NCBI RefSeq assembly: GCF_001469895.1
Contig: NZ_LOPY01000061.1
Span: 1 to 64,000 of the forward strand
Direction of reading: 5' to 3'
Length of the DNA: 64,000 bases
DNA from: Pseudoalteromonas sp. XI10
GTDB lineage: Bacteria > Pseudomonadota > Gammaproteobacteria > Enterobacterales > Alteromonadaceae
Position numbers and translations under genes: made by a program. Positions 25,917-35,518 of the stretch are shown one piece after another (position 1 is the stretch's first letter; the number at the start of each line of letters is the position of its first letter). The notes under the pieces are model-generated. The model worked only from the letters and a program-made list of their open reading frames with translations. It searched no databases and was not told the DNA's origin.

Positions 25917-27868
25917 GCTGAAGCCTCCTGCTTAGTCGATTTTTGGCGGTAGCGTTTATCACCAAGTACTAAAAAGCCTGCCAGTGAAATCAAGATACCA
26001 CCGAGCCACATCCAACGAACATAAGGTTTATGGTAAATACGTAATGACCACGCTCCTTGGCTTAATTGCTCACCTAGCGCTAGGTATAAGTCACGTGTGA
26101 AGCCTGCATCAACAGCCGCTTCTGTCATAAATTGCATGCCAATGTCATAACGGCGCTTTTCAGCATGTAAAACGGTTACTTGTTTATCGTTTTTCAGCAC
26201 AGTGACAACCCCAGCATGGCCACTATAGTTTGCGCCGCGGATAGACTTAACACCATCAAAGCGGTACTGGTATTCATTTAAAGCCACAGTATCACCCGGC
26301 TTCATTGATACATCACGCTCTACTGAATAAGCAGAGGTTAACGTTACACCTGCAATCACGAACGCTAAACCAACGTGACCTAAAACCATCGCCCAATAGC
26401 TTAGCCCTAAACGTTTAAAGCCTTCGCCTAAGGTTTTGTGAATAGTTACTTTTGCTGCTAAATCAACAACTGTAGTAACAACAATCCATACCGCTAGCGT
26501 AGTTGCAATAAAGGTAATTGGCGCAATTACGTCATAGCTTGAATATAACCACGCTGCCGTTGCAACTAGGCTAACTACAGCCGATAGTGCAAACTTGTTT
26601 TGCAACATCGACCACTTGTTTTGTTTCCAGCGTAACAGCGGACCCATACCCATTAAAATGGCAAACGGTATCAGTAAAATAGCAAACATCTTATTGAAGA
26701 ACGGCTCACCAATCGAAATGCTACCTAAGCCAAGTTCTTTGTGGATCATTGGCAGTAATGTACCTAGCAATACAATCAGTGTTGCCACAACTAAGAAAAT
26801 ATTATTTAGCCAAAGCGCAACTTCACGTGAGGCAAACTTATAACGGCCTTCACTTTTCACCTGCGAAACACGTAATGCGTAGAGCGACAAACCACCACCA
26901 ACTACAATGGCTAAGAAAGCTAAAATAAACATACCACGGTTAGGATCTGAGGCAAAAGCATGCACAGATACAATGATACCCGAGCGAACAATAAAGGTAC
27001 CCAGTAAGCTTAACGAGAATGCTGCAATAGCCAACAATACGGTCCACGACTTAAATACACCACGCTTTTCGGTGGTTGATAATGAGTGCAGCAATGCGGT
27101 TGCCACAAGCCATGGCATTAATGATGCGTTTTCAACTGGATCCCAGAACCACCAGCCACCCCAGCCAAGTTCTGAGTATGCCCACCAACTACCAATGGTA
27201 ATACCGAGTGTTAAAAAGCCCCATGCTGTCATAGTCCAAGGACGAGACCACTTAGCCCAAGTATTATCAAGCTTACCTGTAAGTAACGCTGCAATCGCAA
27301 ATGAGAACGACACAGATAAACCCACATAGCCCATGTAAAGCAATGGCGGGTGAATAATCATACCAGGGTCTTGCAATAACGGATTTAAATCGCGACCTTC
27401 AACAGGGAAATAAGGCAATAAGCGCTCAAATGGGCTCGACATTAACAAGGTGTAAAGCATAAAGCCAACACCTAAAAAGCCTAGTACACCAAGTACACGA
27501 GCACGTAATACCCAAGGTAATGATTGCGAACGCATAGCAACAACGCCAGTCCAACCCGCTTGCATTACTAACCAGAGTAAAATTGCTCCTTCATGGCCAC
27601 CCCATGTCGAGGTTATTTTGTAGTACCAAGGTAAGGTGCTACTTGAGTGATAAGCAACATACGAAACAGTAAAGTCGTCGGTTAAACTGGCATAAACAAG
27701 TGCAGCAAAAGACAAAAGTACAAATACGAATTGTCCAATTGCCAGTGATGGGGCTGCACGCATTAAACGTAAATTGCCGGTATGCGCGCCCCACAAAGGA
27801 AAAATACACAATAGAACACTGAGCACCATGGCCAGTGTTAAAGAAAAATAACCGAGTTCTGGGATCAT
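25913..27868 (-). CDS. ccmF: heme lyase CcmF
   Basis: Large membrane protein (651 residues, many helices) that joins heme to apocytochrome c with CcmH/I. The periplasmic tryptophan-rich WWD motif is seen in LGWGGWWFWDPVENASLMPW, with conserved histidines nearby (THGGHEGAILLW-type segment as TWGGHEGAILLW, and IHPPLLYMGY). Length and motifs are typical. Translationally linked to ccmG and 1 nt from ccmE. Confidence 0.96.
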   Translation of the reverse strand: MIPELGYFSLTLAMVLSVLLCIFPLWGAHTGNLRLMRAAPSLAIGQFVFVLLSFAALVYASLTDDFTVSYVAYHSSSTLPWYYKITSTWGGHEGAILLWLVMQAGWTGVVAMRSQSLPWVLRARVLGVLGFLGVGFMLYTLLMSSPFERLLPYFPVEGRDLNPLLQDPGMIIHPPLLYMGYVGLSVSFSFAIAALLTGKLDNTWAKWSRPWTMTAWGFLTLGITIGSWWAYSELGWGGWWFWDPVENASLMPWLVATALLHSLSTTEKRGVFKSWTVLLAIAAFSLSLLGTFIVRSGIIVSVHAFASDPNRGMFILAFLAIVVGGGLSLYALRVSQVKSEGRYKFASREVALWLNNIFLVVATLIVLLGTLLPMIHKELGLGSISIGEPFFNKMFAILLIPFAILMGMGPLLRWKQNKWSMLQNKFALSAVVSLVATAAWLYSSYDVIAPITFIATTLAVWIVVTTVVDLAAKVTIHKTLGEGFKRLGLSYWAMVLGHVGLAFVIAGVTLTSAYSVERDVSMKPGDTVALNEYQYRFDGVKSIRGANYSGHAGVVTVLKNDKQVTVLHAEKRRYDIGMQFMTEAAVDAGFTRDLYLALGEQLSQGAWSLRIYHKPYVRWMWLGGILISLAGFLVLGDKRYRQKSTKQEASA

Positions 27869-27869
27869 A

Positions 27870-28349
27870 TTAATTGCCGTTATCTAAGTTATACGTCGGT
27901 TTTTCGTGCTTGATACCCTTCACAGCTTCAGCAACTTCTGCAGGCATGTACTCTTCATCATGCTTTGCAAGTACTTCAAAGGCATCAATTTCATTGGCTT
28001 TAACTAGCACCCCCTGCGCCACAATCCCTTGCCCTTCACGGAATAAATCCGGCAAAATCCCTTGATAATTAATTGTCACCATAGGGCCTTTATCGATCAG
28101 TTTAAAGCTTACCTTTAAGCTTGATTCGTCACGAACAACTGAGCCAGGTACAACCATGCCACCAATACGTAGCTTCTGACCAATATGCGGTTTTTCTTTG
28201 TTTGGTCCTTTACCCTCAACAAGTTCACTTGGGGTATAAAATAAATTGATGTTTTCTTGCAGTGCGTACAGCACTAAACCAATCGTTGCACCCACACCAA
28301 AAATAATGGCTACAACAGCTAATAAACGTTTTTTACGTCTTGGATTCAT
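27870..28349 (-). CDS. ccmE: heme chaperone CcmE
   Basis: Periplasmic heme chaperone (159 residues) that binds heme covalently through His130 in the motif HDEEYMP, with Tyr134 as axial ligand. N-terminal anchor at about 9-30, then an OB-fold ([27 protein letters not shown]-like block). Overlaps ccmD by 4 nt. Confidence 0.96.
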   Translation of the reverse strand: MNPRRKKRLLAVVAIIFGVGATIGLVLYALQENINLFYTPSELVEGKGPNKEKPHIGQKLRIGGMVVPGSVVRDESSLKVSFKLIDKGPMVTINYQGILPDLFREGQGIVAQGVLVKANEIDAFEVLAKHDEEYMPAEVAEAVKGIKHEKPTYNLDNGN

Positions 28350-28549
28350 TGCCCTGCCTCTTGCTTCGCTTTCTTAATGCGCTCTTCACGTTGTGCTTGC
28401 TGCTTTACTGAAGAGAAAATACGTTTTGTATCGTTTAACGAACTAAATAAAATACCGAGTAAAATTAATGCACAGCTACCAAAAGACAACCATACATAAA
28501 AGCCATAGCCACCCATGGCAATAAAATCTGCAAAAGAATCAAACTGCAT
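28346..28549 (-). CDS. ccmD: heme exporter subunit CcmD
   Basis: Small single-helix protein (67 residues). The N-terminal [19 protein letters not shown] block is the CcmD signature, followed by a membrane helix and a charged coiled tail ([16 protein letters not shown]). It helps release heme-loaded CcmE from the CcmABC transporter. Confidence 0.94.
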   Translation of the reverse strand: MQFDSFADFIAMGGYGFYVWLSFGSCALILLGILFSSLNDTKRIFSSVKQQAQREERIKKAKQEAGQ

Positions 28550-28551
28550 GA

Positions 28552-29289
28552 TTAACCTCGCTCAACCATATCACGCACCCAAGGGCGATGCTTTTCACGT
28601 TGGAGAATTTCGTTTTTAAGACGGATTAACGTCACCACACCAACAAAACCTGCAAACGCAACAATGTTAACCATTAATGGCCAAAACATGCTTGGATCAA
28701 TAGCTTTAGTATCAAACTTTGTAATGGTTGCACCTTGATGCAAGGTATTCCACCACTCCACCGAGAAGTGAATAATCGGTAAGTTGATAACCCCAACAAT
28801 GGCTAAGATACAAGCAGCACGCCCCGCTGCTTTTTTATCTTCAAAAGCATGATAAAGCGATAACACACCAAGGTATAAAAATAACAGAATTAACTCAGAG
28901 GTAAGACGTGCGTCCCACACCCACCATGCTCCCCACATAGGTTTACCCCATGCTGCACCGGTAATTAATGCTATCGCTGTCACACATGCCCCGACAGGTG
29001 CAATTGCAATCACTGCAAGTTCTGCATTACGTAATTGCCATACTAGTGCGATCACTGCTGCAATCGCCATAGAAGAGTAAGCGCCCATAGATAAAATAGC
29101 TGAAGGCACATGGATAAAAATAATTCGGTAGCTGTCTTTTTGTTGGTAATCGGCTGGGGCATAAGCAAGCCCCCAGACCCATCCAACAATCATACAAACC
29201 ACCGTAACGACGGCGAAATAAGGCAGTAAGGTGTTACACAATTGGTAAGCACGATCTGCTTTTGCGTAGGGATGTAACCACTTCCACAT
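28552..29289 (-). CDS. ccmC: heme transporter subunit CcmC
   Basis: Six-helix membrane protein (245 residues) that places heme on CcmE. The WWD motif is AAWGKPMWGAWWVWDARLTSE, and the two flanking conserved histidines appear in FIHVPSAILSMG and HFSVEWWNTLHQG. Same strand and tight spacing as the other ccm genes. Confidence 0.96.
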   Translation of the reverse strand: MWKWLHPYAKADRAYQLCNTLLPYFAVVTVVCMIVGWVWGLAYAPADYQQKDSYRIIFIHVPSAILSMGAYSSMAIAAVIALVWQLRNAELAVIAIAPVGACVTAIALITGAAWGKPMWGAWWVWDARLTSELILLFLYLGVLSLYHAFEDKKAAGRAACILAIVGVINLPIIHFSVEWWNTLHQGATITKFDTKAIDPSMFWPLMVNIVAFAGFVGVVTLIRLKNEILQREKHRPWVRDMVERG

Positions 29290-29290
29290 A

Positions 29291-29977
29291 TTAACTTACA
29301 CTCACTTTCAATGCTGACGATATGGCAATTGGCGCCGCTATAATCGCTACGATTAGCATGGCACCAAGGATTGCAAGCTGTCCGCTATAGGCAAGCTCCA
29401 TAGAGCTTGTATCAATAGCCGAGGTTGCAAAAATTAGTACAGGTATATACAAAGGCAAAACAAGCAAGCTCATTAAAATACCGCCTTTTTGTAGTCCCAC
29501 AGTAAGTCCAGCGCCAATTGCGCCAATGAAGCTAAGCAATGGCGTACCTAACAATAAGGTCAGAACGGTTGCTAAAAGCGCTGAACTTTCTAAATTCAAT
29601 AACAAAGCAAATACCGGAGTCATTAACACTAAAGGCAACCCCGTGATCACCCAATGCGCTGCCACTTTTGCAAGGACAGTTAACGGTAATGGGTATGATG
29701 AAGCAATTAATTGCTCTAATGTTCCATCGTGATAATCATCACGAAATAGCTTATCTAAGCCCAACATGGTCGAGAGTAACGCAGCGACCCAAATAACGCC
29801 TGGCGCCATACGAGCAAGTAGACCGGGTTCAGGGCCAATTGCTAACGGAAAAAGTGTAATAACAATAAGAAAAAACAAGATAGGGTTAACGATTTCAGCA
29901 CGCTGACGAAACGCTAATTTAAGATCTTTAGAAAAAACCGCAGAGAATAATTGCCAATACGAATGCTGTTTTACCAT
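29291..29977 (-). CDS. ccmB: heme exporter membrane subunit CcmB
   Basis: Membrane permease of the CcmAB ABC transporter (228 residues, six helices). The N-terminal FSKDLKLAFRQRAEIVNPILFFLIV and the GLDKLFRDDYHDGTLEQL loop are typical. The last base of ccmA's stop is the first of its ATG, so coupling is tight. Confidence 0.95.
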   Translation of the reverse strand: MVKQHSYWQLFSAVFSKDLKLAFRQRAEIVNPILFFLIVITLFPLAIGPEPGLLARMAPGVIWVAALLSTMLGLDKLFRDDYHDGTLEQLIASSYPLPLTVLAKVAAHWVITGLPLVLMTPVFALLLNLESSALLATVLTLLLGTPLLSFIGAIGAGLTVGLQKGGILMSLLVLPLYIPVLIFATSAIDTSSMELAYSGQLAILGAMLIVAIIAAPIAISSALKVSVS

Positions 29978-30597
29978 CAGTGGCGATACTCCAAAGTCAC
30001 TGTTTGTAGGTCACTAAAATGTGTCGTTAAATCTTGGTGGGTAGTTAAAAGAATCGCGCCACCAGCATTTAGGTGCTCAACAAAGCGTTCTTGTAAAAAT
30101 GCAACGCCGCTTTTATCAAGGGCCGTAAATGGCTCATCAAGGATCCATAGTTTGGCACTATTTAACCACAGCCTTACTAAAGCGACACGGCGCTGTTGCC
30201 CTGCTGACAACATACGAACAGGCACATCTTCAAGACCCACTAAGCCAATTTTAGCTAGGATCGGATACAAGTCTTGTTTACTATCGTAGCCATTAATTTT
30301 TAGCCAAAATGCGACATTCTCAAGGGCAGTAAGTTGTGTGTTTACCCCTGTTTTATGGCCGATGAATAATAACTCTTGTGCATATTCATCATAGTATTTT
30401 GTAATCGAGCGCTCTTGGAACAAAACATCGCCTTCATCCGCCATAGCGAAACCCGCGATAATACGCAATAATGATGTTTTGCCAGCCCCATTCGGACCAG
30501 CTAACTGCATAATTTGTCCCGATTTCAAGCTGAAATTAAGATCCGCAAACAAACAACGATCTTGCTTGATGCAGGTGACGGCCTTAATGTGTAACAA
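29977..30597 (-). CDS. ccmA: heme exporter ATPase CcmA
   Basis: ABC ATPase of cytochrome c maturation (206 residues), whose ATP hydrolysis frees holo-CcmE from CcmC/D. Walker A GPNGAGKT (34-41), signature LSAGQQRRVAL, Walker B LWILDEP and switch His in LLTTHQ. First gene of the ccmABCDEFGHI unit; its promoter must lie in the 102-bp gap to the divergent FliK-like gene. Confidence 0.96.
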   Translation of the reverse strand: MLHIKAVTCIKQDRCLFADLNFSLKSGQIMQLAGPNGAGKTSLLRIIAGFAMADEGDVLFQERSITKYYDEYAQELLFIGHKTGVNTQLTALENVAFWLKINGYDSKQDLYPILAKIGLVGLEDVPVRMLSAGQQRRVALVRLWLNSAKLWILDEPFTALDKSGVAFLQERFVEHLNAGGAILLTTHQDLTTHFSDLQTVTLEYRH

Positions 30598-30699
30598 GAT
30601 GACGATTCTCTATACCCAAAATTAGGCGTTAGTCTACCATAATGATAGGGTAATACGAATATTGCTTTAAAACGATTAACTTATATTTGATCTAAAATA

Positions 30700-33474
30700 A
30701 TGAATAAACAAAGCCAGTTGACTCTCAGCACTCAGCTCAATCTAGACCCAAAAGCAATCAGCAGTGCATCACAGCAATCACCTAATGATGCCTTAAAAAT
30801 GCTGGCTGAGCAGAGCCTAACTGCCCGTAATATCGTGATTGGTAAGCAAAGCGTGCAAATGGACGTGCTAATCAATAACTCATGGCAAACACTGCGCTTA
30901 TCAACAGAGCAAGAAAACCTCAAAACTGAGCGCTTTTTATCGGCCAATATTCAATTAAGTAGTGATGGTAAACAGCTGACTATCACACCAGCACCGCTGA
31001 CCATTACACTTGGCAAAAGCCAGCAATTACAAGCACTACTGAACTTGCTAACGCAAGGGAGCGCAAATACAAATATGCCGCACCCAGCTCAGATTGCGCC
31101 AAGTAAACCTTTACTACAACTACCAGCATTAAAAGCTGAGTTTGCTCTTAACAATAGCCTGGTTGCTCTTTTAAAAGCTGAAACACCGCTTAAAGCCATT
31201 TTGCTGCCTGCTACCAACCAACAAAATAGCTTTAATTTAAACATTATTAATCGCTTTAGGGATTCACTCCATCAGCAAAGTGTTAGCCAACAAAAAGTAG
31301 CCGAGTTGGTGGCTAAGCTAACCCCTGAAATGAATTTAAAATTAGCTGGGCAACAAGTACAGTTAAGCGTTGCAAACAAGCAAAATAGTGAATTAACTTT
31401 ACCGCTACCTACAATATCGCCAAAACAAGCTAAGCAAATTCAAGCCCAGTGGCAATTCCATCCTCATGCATTAAAACTAATCCCCCAGCAAGTTAAAAAT
31501 ACTATTGAACTTATAAATAAAGCACCTGTGCAACAAATACTGTTAAAGAACTCGCTATCAGAGACATTCAATCAAGCATTAAAAAGCCAAGCTGTTGAAC
31601 CTAAGAGTACGTTGATAGCGCCATCGAGCAGCTCAAATTCCCCCATTAGCTCTTGGCTAAAAGACAGTTTTGCTGATTTAAAAACGCGTATTAGTGATGC
31701 AGTGCGCTATTTTGAAAAGCTCCCTGCTACCACCAAAGCGGCTGTTAACCAGTCAACGCATCCGCTGATTGAAAGCAAAAACACGATTAGCCAACTGGGC
31801 TTTAATGCTAATAAAATCAATATAGTAAAGTTTGCCACTATTCAACAAAGCGCGCCACAACACGCCGTCCCCCAAGCATCGCAAAAAACCAGTGGGCCAG
31901 TTACAGCTAATACGCCATTACCTGCGACTAAACAGACAGAGCCATTAACCGAAAGTCAGTCTACAAAGCAAGTTAGCTTACCCGTGAGTTATAACAAGGC
32001 TCCACCATTAATACAGTTACTGCAACGGATAAAAGTCAGTTTAGAGCCGCTTGTTAGCGCGCAGCGCCCTGCCACTCAAATTGCAATCAATAGTAAAGCG
32101 CAAACTCCTGCTTTGAATAAAGATACGGCTTTGCAACAAGCACCTGTAGACAACAAAGCAGTTAGCGGCGCGGTTACTGCCATGAAATCTGACAAACCAG
32201 CCACAGAGCAGCTCGCCCAAGCTAAAAGTAACCTTGCTAATTCAGTAGTTAAAAACCCGAGTGAGCAGGTTACACAAACTAAACAAGCGACATTAAGCAC
32301 AGATCCAAATTCTACTGCGCAAAATGTAAAGCCAGATTTAAAAGGGGCGCCTGCCCCTTCTCAACAACAAGCTGTAAAAACAGTAGTTAAAAACCTTGTA
32401 GCGGCAGCGCCTAACGAGCAATTAAAACAAAATAATCTAGCAACTAGAGCACCAGCTGAGCAAACCGCAGGATTACAAAAAGTTGCTCAGCAGCAAACTC
32501 AATTACACGCCCCCTACTTAGCTTTGAAAGAACCCAACTTGAGTCAGCCATTGTTGCCGATAAGACCGATTGAGGCGGCACTGATTACTAAGCTATTACC
32601 CCTCCCTGAAAGTAAGCCTTTAGCAAGTACACCTCTACCGGTGCAATTAACAGAAAAACTTGTAGCTCTGAGTGAGCAAAACACATCGTCTTCGGTAGAT
32701 TTGAATCGACTCGTAAATCAAGCATTTAATCGCATGATCTCGAGTCAAAACATGCATCCTACTACGATTGAACGAGAGCTTTTAAGTATCCTCAGGCCAA
32801 CAGCATTACCTAGCCAAACTCAGCAAGCGAGCTTTAGCCAAGGGTTAGAACAATTAGCAGTGGCTTCACTTGCCGCGCCAATTATTAATCAAGCACCAAC
32901 CAACCTTAGTTTTAATAATCAAACAGGTCTTGATGCCTTACTGCAAGTGTTAGTGCCCAACTTTAAAGCCGTTAACGGTAATAAATTACTCGAGCAGCTA
33001 CAGCAGCCTGCGATGCAAGCCATGGCGGCTGAAGCCTCACAACTAAAAAGCACTTTGGCTCAGGTGCAAACAACGCCTATCAATCAGCAACAAGATAACA
33101 GTGCTTTAGCGCAATTTTTCTTGCCGATGAAATTACCTCCTGAAACAGGGCAAACAGAAATCAGCTTAGGACAGTATAAAAAGCCAAGTAAAAATAAACT
33201 CGAAGCGAAAAATGTCTGGTTTGTACGCTTGAACTTTGATTATGCACAGCTTGGCAAGTTACAAATTACCGCAGAGGTGATGGATAAAGCAGTTGATTGC
33301 CAGTTGCTTGCGTCTTCACAAGAAGTGACAGCGCTTGCTCATCCGCATTTAGAAACATTGCGTCATAAATTAGCAGGCCATGGCTTGAATGTAGGCGAGT
33401 TAAACTTGCAACAAGGAACGTCAAGCCACCAAGCTTTTTATAAATCCCATGCGATTATTAACATTAAGGTGTAA
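30700..33474 (+). CDS. FliK-like hook-length control domain protein (second FliK)
   Basis: A 924-residue Gln/Ala/Lys/Thr/Pro-rich protein. Most of it is low-complexity and probably unfolded; the last ~110 residues form a FliK C-terminal (Flg_hook) like domain (EAKNVWFVRLNFDYAQLGKLQITAEVMD onward, with LRHKLAGHGLNVGELNLQQG). It differs from the canonical fliK at 53542-55980. It is followed after 5 nt by a small FlhB-C-terminal-like gene, a pairing also seen elsewhere (Bacillus YlqG/YlqH-like). A ruler or secretion-control role is inferred. The ATG follows an AT-rich stretch with no clear ribosome site. Confidence 0.82.
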   Translation: MNKQSQLTLSTQLNLDPKAISSASQQSPNDALKMLAEQSLTARNIVIGKQSVQMDVLINNSWQTLRLSTEQENLKTERFLSANIQLSSDGKQLTITPAPLTITLGKSQQLQALLNLLTQGSANTNMPHPAQIAPSKPLLQLPALKAEFALNNSLVALLKAETPLKAILLPATNQQNSFNLNIINRFRDSLHQQSVSQQKVAELVAKLTPEMNLKLAGQQVQLSVANKQNSELTLPLPTISPKQAKQIQAQWQFHPHALKLIPQQVKNTIELINKAPVQQILLKNSLSETFNQALKSQAVEPKSTLIAPSSSSNSPISSWLKDSFADLKTRISDAVRYFEKLPATTKAAVNQSTHPLIESKNTISQLGFNANKINIVKFATIQQSAPQHAVPQASQKTSGPVTANTPLPATKQTEPLTESQSTKQVSLPVSYNKAPPLIQLLQRIKVSLEPLVSAQRPATQIAINSKAQTPALNKDTALQQAPVDNKAVSGAVTAMKSDKPATEQLAQAKSNLANSVVKNPSEQVTQTKQATLSTDPNSTAQNVKPDLKGAPAPSQQQAVKTVVKNLVAAAPNEQLKQNNLATRAPAEQTAGLQKVAQQQTQLHAPYLALKEPNLSQPLLPIRPIEAALITKLLPLPESKPLASTPLPVQLTEKLVALSEQNTSSSVDLNRLVNQAFNRMISSQNMHPTTIERELLSILRPTALPSQTQQASFSQGLEQLAVASLAAPIINQAPTNLSFNNQTGLDALLQVLVPNFKAVNGNKLLEQLQQPAMQAMAAEASQLKSTLAQVQTTPINQQQDNSALAQFFLPMKLPPETGQTEISLGQYKKPSKNKLEAKNVWFVRLNFDYAQLGKLQITAEVMDKAVDCQLLASSQEVTALAHPHLETLRHKLAGHGLNVGELNLQQGTSSHQAFYKSHAIINIKV

Positions 33475-33479
33475 TTTTT

Positions 33480-33788
33480 ATGAGTGAACAAGCGATGCAT
33501 AAGTCAGCAATTGGCTTACTCTACGAAGCTGGTAGCTCGCCACGAGTAACCAGTAAAGGCTTTGGTGAATTGGCTGAAGAAATCGTCAAACTTGCTGAGC
33601 AAAAGGGTATTTTGATACACCAAGATGCTGACTTAGCACAAACCTTATCGCATCTTGAGTTAGGTGAAGAAATCCCGAAAGAGCTCTATTATGTCATTGC
33701 CGAGTTAATTGCTTTTTCTTATGTGTTGCGGGGTAAATTTCCACCAGGTTGGCAAGACTTTCAAGGTAAGCTCAACATTCAAGCCTAG
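33480..33788 (+). CDS. FlhB C-terminal-domain-like protein (FlhX/YlqH type)
   Basis: A 102-residue soluble protein corresponding to the cytoplasmic FlhB domain after its autocleavage site. SAIGLLYEAGSSPRVTSKGFGELAEEI aligns with FlhB YSVALKYDTAKAGAPIVLAKGVDELAMQI, and GEEIPKELYYVIAELIAFSYVL with GNQIPDQLFTAVAQVLAYVF. There are no membrane helices and no NPTH motif. In Helicobacter such a fragment (FlhX) can replace the cleaved part of FlhB. Coupled to the FliK-like gene. Confidence 0.88.
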   Translation: MSEQAMHKSAIGLLYEAGSSPRVTSKGFGELAEEIVKLAEQKGILIHQDADLAQTLSHLELGEEIPKELYYVIAELIAFSYVLRGKFPPGWQDFQGKLNIQA

Positions 33789-33810
33789 TGCTCAAATGCA
33801 CTCAAATAAA

Positions 33811-33835
33811 AAAGCGCCTTATTGGGCGCCTTTTT
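33811..33835. terminator. bidirectional terminator between FlhB-like gene and DUF2802 gene
   Basis: A GC-rich stem (GCGCC 33814-33818 with GGCGC 33825-33829) is flanked by A and T runs. It overlaps the last codons of the minus-strand DUF2802 gene. Confidence 0.8.
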
Positions 33836-34223
33836 GTTTATGAAGTGACATGAGTAGCTCAGCTTCGGCTCTGGGTAATTCGCATTCACGAATTATTTCT
33901 TCTAAATCAGCGCCTAGCTCAACCATTTTAACCGCTCGCGAATAAATTTTCGCATTCGGATCATCATATTTTTGTGCATCTTGTAGCTGTTCAAGCTCTT
34001 TACTTTTTTCTTCAACAGCAACAACACGTTTGCCAATACTCAGCATGCCAGCACGCATTTCAGCTACTTCACTGCGCAAAATACTCAACTGTTGTTGAGC
34101 TTCTTGCAGCTGCTTTTGCTTGGCTTGAATCGCCGCCGTTTGCTTATTGTTATTGACAAAAATAAGCCCCAAACACACTAATACAAGTAAGATTGAGGCA
34201 CCAAACAAAGAGTATAACAGCAT
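33819..34223 (-). CDS. DUF2802 protein at end of flagellar/chemotaxis cluster
   Basis: A 134-residue protein with one N-terminal membrane helix (4-24), a coiled coil (about 30-80, KQKQLQEAQQQLSILRSEVAEM) and a C-terminal helix-turn-helix-like segment (YSRAVKMVELGADLEEIIRECELPRAEAELL). That last segment is the DUF2802 signature. This family closes the che/fli cluster next to cheW in Pseudomonas, Shewanella and Vibrio. Function unknown; a link to the polar array is suggested only by the constant position. Confidence 0.88.
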   Translation of the reverse strand: MLLYSLFGASILLVLVCLGLIFVNNNKQTAAIQAKQKQLQEAQQQLSILRSEVAEMRAGMLSIGKRVVAVEEKSKELEQLQDAQKYDDPNAKIYSRAVKMVELGADLEEIIRECELPRAEAELLMSLHKQKGAQ

Positions 34224-34238
34224 ATAATTTCCAAACGC

Positions 34239-34736
34239 TTATAGTGCGCTTAGCTCGTCCCACTCTTCGTCATTTAATAATTTATTAAGATCAACCAAGA
34301 TCAATAACTCACCATCACGGTTAGATACACCTTGGATAAACTTAGCACTTTCTTCTGTACCAATATTTGGCGCACTGTCAATTTCAGAGCTGCGTAGGTA
34401 AACCACTTCAGCAACACTGTCGACTAAAATACCGATCACTTGCTTTTCAGCTTCAATGATAACGATACGAGAATTATCAGTGACCTCAGCCCCCATTAAG
34501 CCAAAACGTGCACGAGTGTCGATAACAGTAACAACATTACCACGTAGGTTAATAATACCTAACACATAAGAAGGCGCACCTGGTACAGGAGCAATTTCGG
34601 TATAGCGAAGTACTTCTTGTACTTGCATTACGTTAATGCCGTACGTTTCTTCTTCAAGTTTAAAGGTTACCCACTGTAACACTTCATCGTTGCTATCAGC
34701 GTTTTTATTTGCTGACAGTAGTCTTTCTTCACTCAT
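34239..34736 (-). CDS. cheW: chemotaxis coupling protein CheW
   Basis: Adaptor linking chemoreceptors to CheA (165 residues). A CheW SH3-like domain with QWVTFKLEEETYGINVMQVQEVLRY at the start, IINLRGNVVTVIDTRARFGL and the SAPNIG-FIQGVSNRDGELLILVDLNKLL C-terminal part. Length and motifs are standard. It lies 21 nt downstream of the parP-like gene. Confidence 0.95.
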   Translation of the reverse strand: MSEERLLSANKNADSNDEVLQWVTFKLEEETYGINVMQVQEVLRYTEIAPVPGAPSYVLGIINLRGNVVTVIDTRARFGLMGAEVTDNSRIVIIEAEKQVIGILVDSVAEVVYLRSSEIDSAPNIGTEESAKFIQGVSNRDGELLILVDLNKLLNDEEWDELSAL

Positions 34737-34757
34737 GCTATTACTCCGTAAAAATAG

Positions 34758-35516
34758 TTACTGCTCACGGCTGTCTAAGCCCTGCTCTAGCAATTGATTT
34801 AAATTTTCAACGTCAATCAAGGCGCACATTTTCTCTTTGATAACACCTGCAAGCCAAGGCCGCTTACCTGATTTTGCTCGCCATTTTACATCTTCTTTAC
34901 GAAGCGTAATATTATTGACAAGCTTTTCAGCCAATAATCCCCATTGACTGTCACCTAAGGTGATTAAATACTGATAATCTAATGATTGTTCTAATTTTTC
35001 ATCATACTTTTCTGGCATAACCCAACGTGCAGTATCAACAACATTTAGTTTTTCTTCACGGTTTAGCATTACACCTTTAAACCATTTAGGTTTACCAAAT
35101 AATTGGTTAACCTCTGCCAGTTGATGAATTCCCCCTAATGCTTTTAACGGTACAGCAAGCGTTAACCCTGCAACCTCAAAGAATAATGCCTGAAATTCAC
35201 CATCAAAATAGTCTTCTTGACGATCAGACGAGGTTTTTGCAACCAGTTCAGCTTTAGGTTCTGCGACTATATCTTTGATATTAGCTTGGTTCTCGGTTTT
35301 CTCAAGCTCTTTAGTCGGTTCAGGGGGGGGTAAAACAGGTTCTGGAGTAGGCTGAACGTCTGTCAGCTTTTCTTCTGTCTTAGTTTCAGGCTCATTAACC
35401 TGCTCCAGCAGCTTTGCGACTGGCTCAAGATTTTGGTCTGTAGGCTCATCTTCACACAACAAAGCGCCCAAATATTGGGTCATCACTTTTTCATTGGCAA
35501 ATAAATGCTTACTCAT
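34758..35516 (-). CDS. parP: ParP-like polar array protein with CheW-like C-terminal domain
   Basis: A 252-residue protein with a Pro/Glu-rich N-terminal half (about 20-95) and a CheW-like (AIF) domain at about 105-245 (FQALFFEVAGLTLAVPLKALGGIHQL, KPKWFKGVMLNREEKLNVVDTARWV). In Vibrio, ParP joins CheA/receptor arrays to the polar ATPase ParC and stabilises polar arrays. Here the ParC-like ATPase gene is immediately upstream and cheW downstream, the same order. The assignment rests on order and architecture. Confidence 0.85.
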   Translation of the reverse strand: MSKHLFANEKVMTQYLGALLCEDEPTDQNLEPVAKLLEQVNEPETKTEEKLTDVQPTPEPVLPPPEPTKELEKTENQANIKDIVAEPKAELVAKTSSDRQEDYFDGEFQALFFEVAGLTLAVPLKALGGIHQLAEVNQLFGKPKWFKGVMLNREEKLNVVDTARWVMPEKYDEKLEQSLDYQYLITLGDSQWGLLAEKLVNNITLRKEDVKWRAKSGKRPWLAGVIKEKMCALIDVENLNQLLEQGLDSREQ

Positions 35517-35518
35517 CT

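Noticed and set aside
30640-30699. sigma-54 or sigma-28 promoter before the FliK-like gene
   Set aside because: The GGG and TTGCT found there are three bases off the required spacing, and no GCCGATAA-like box is present.
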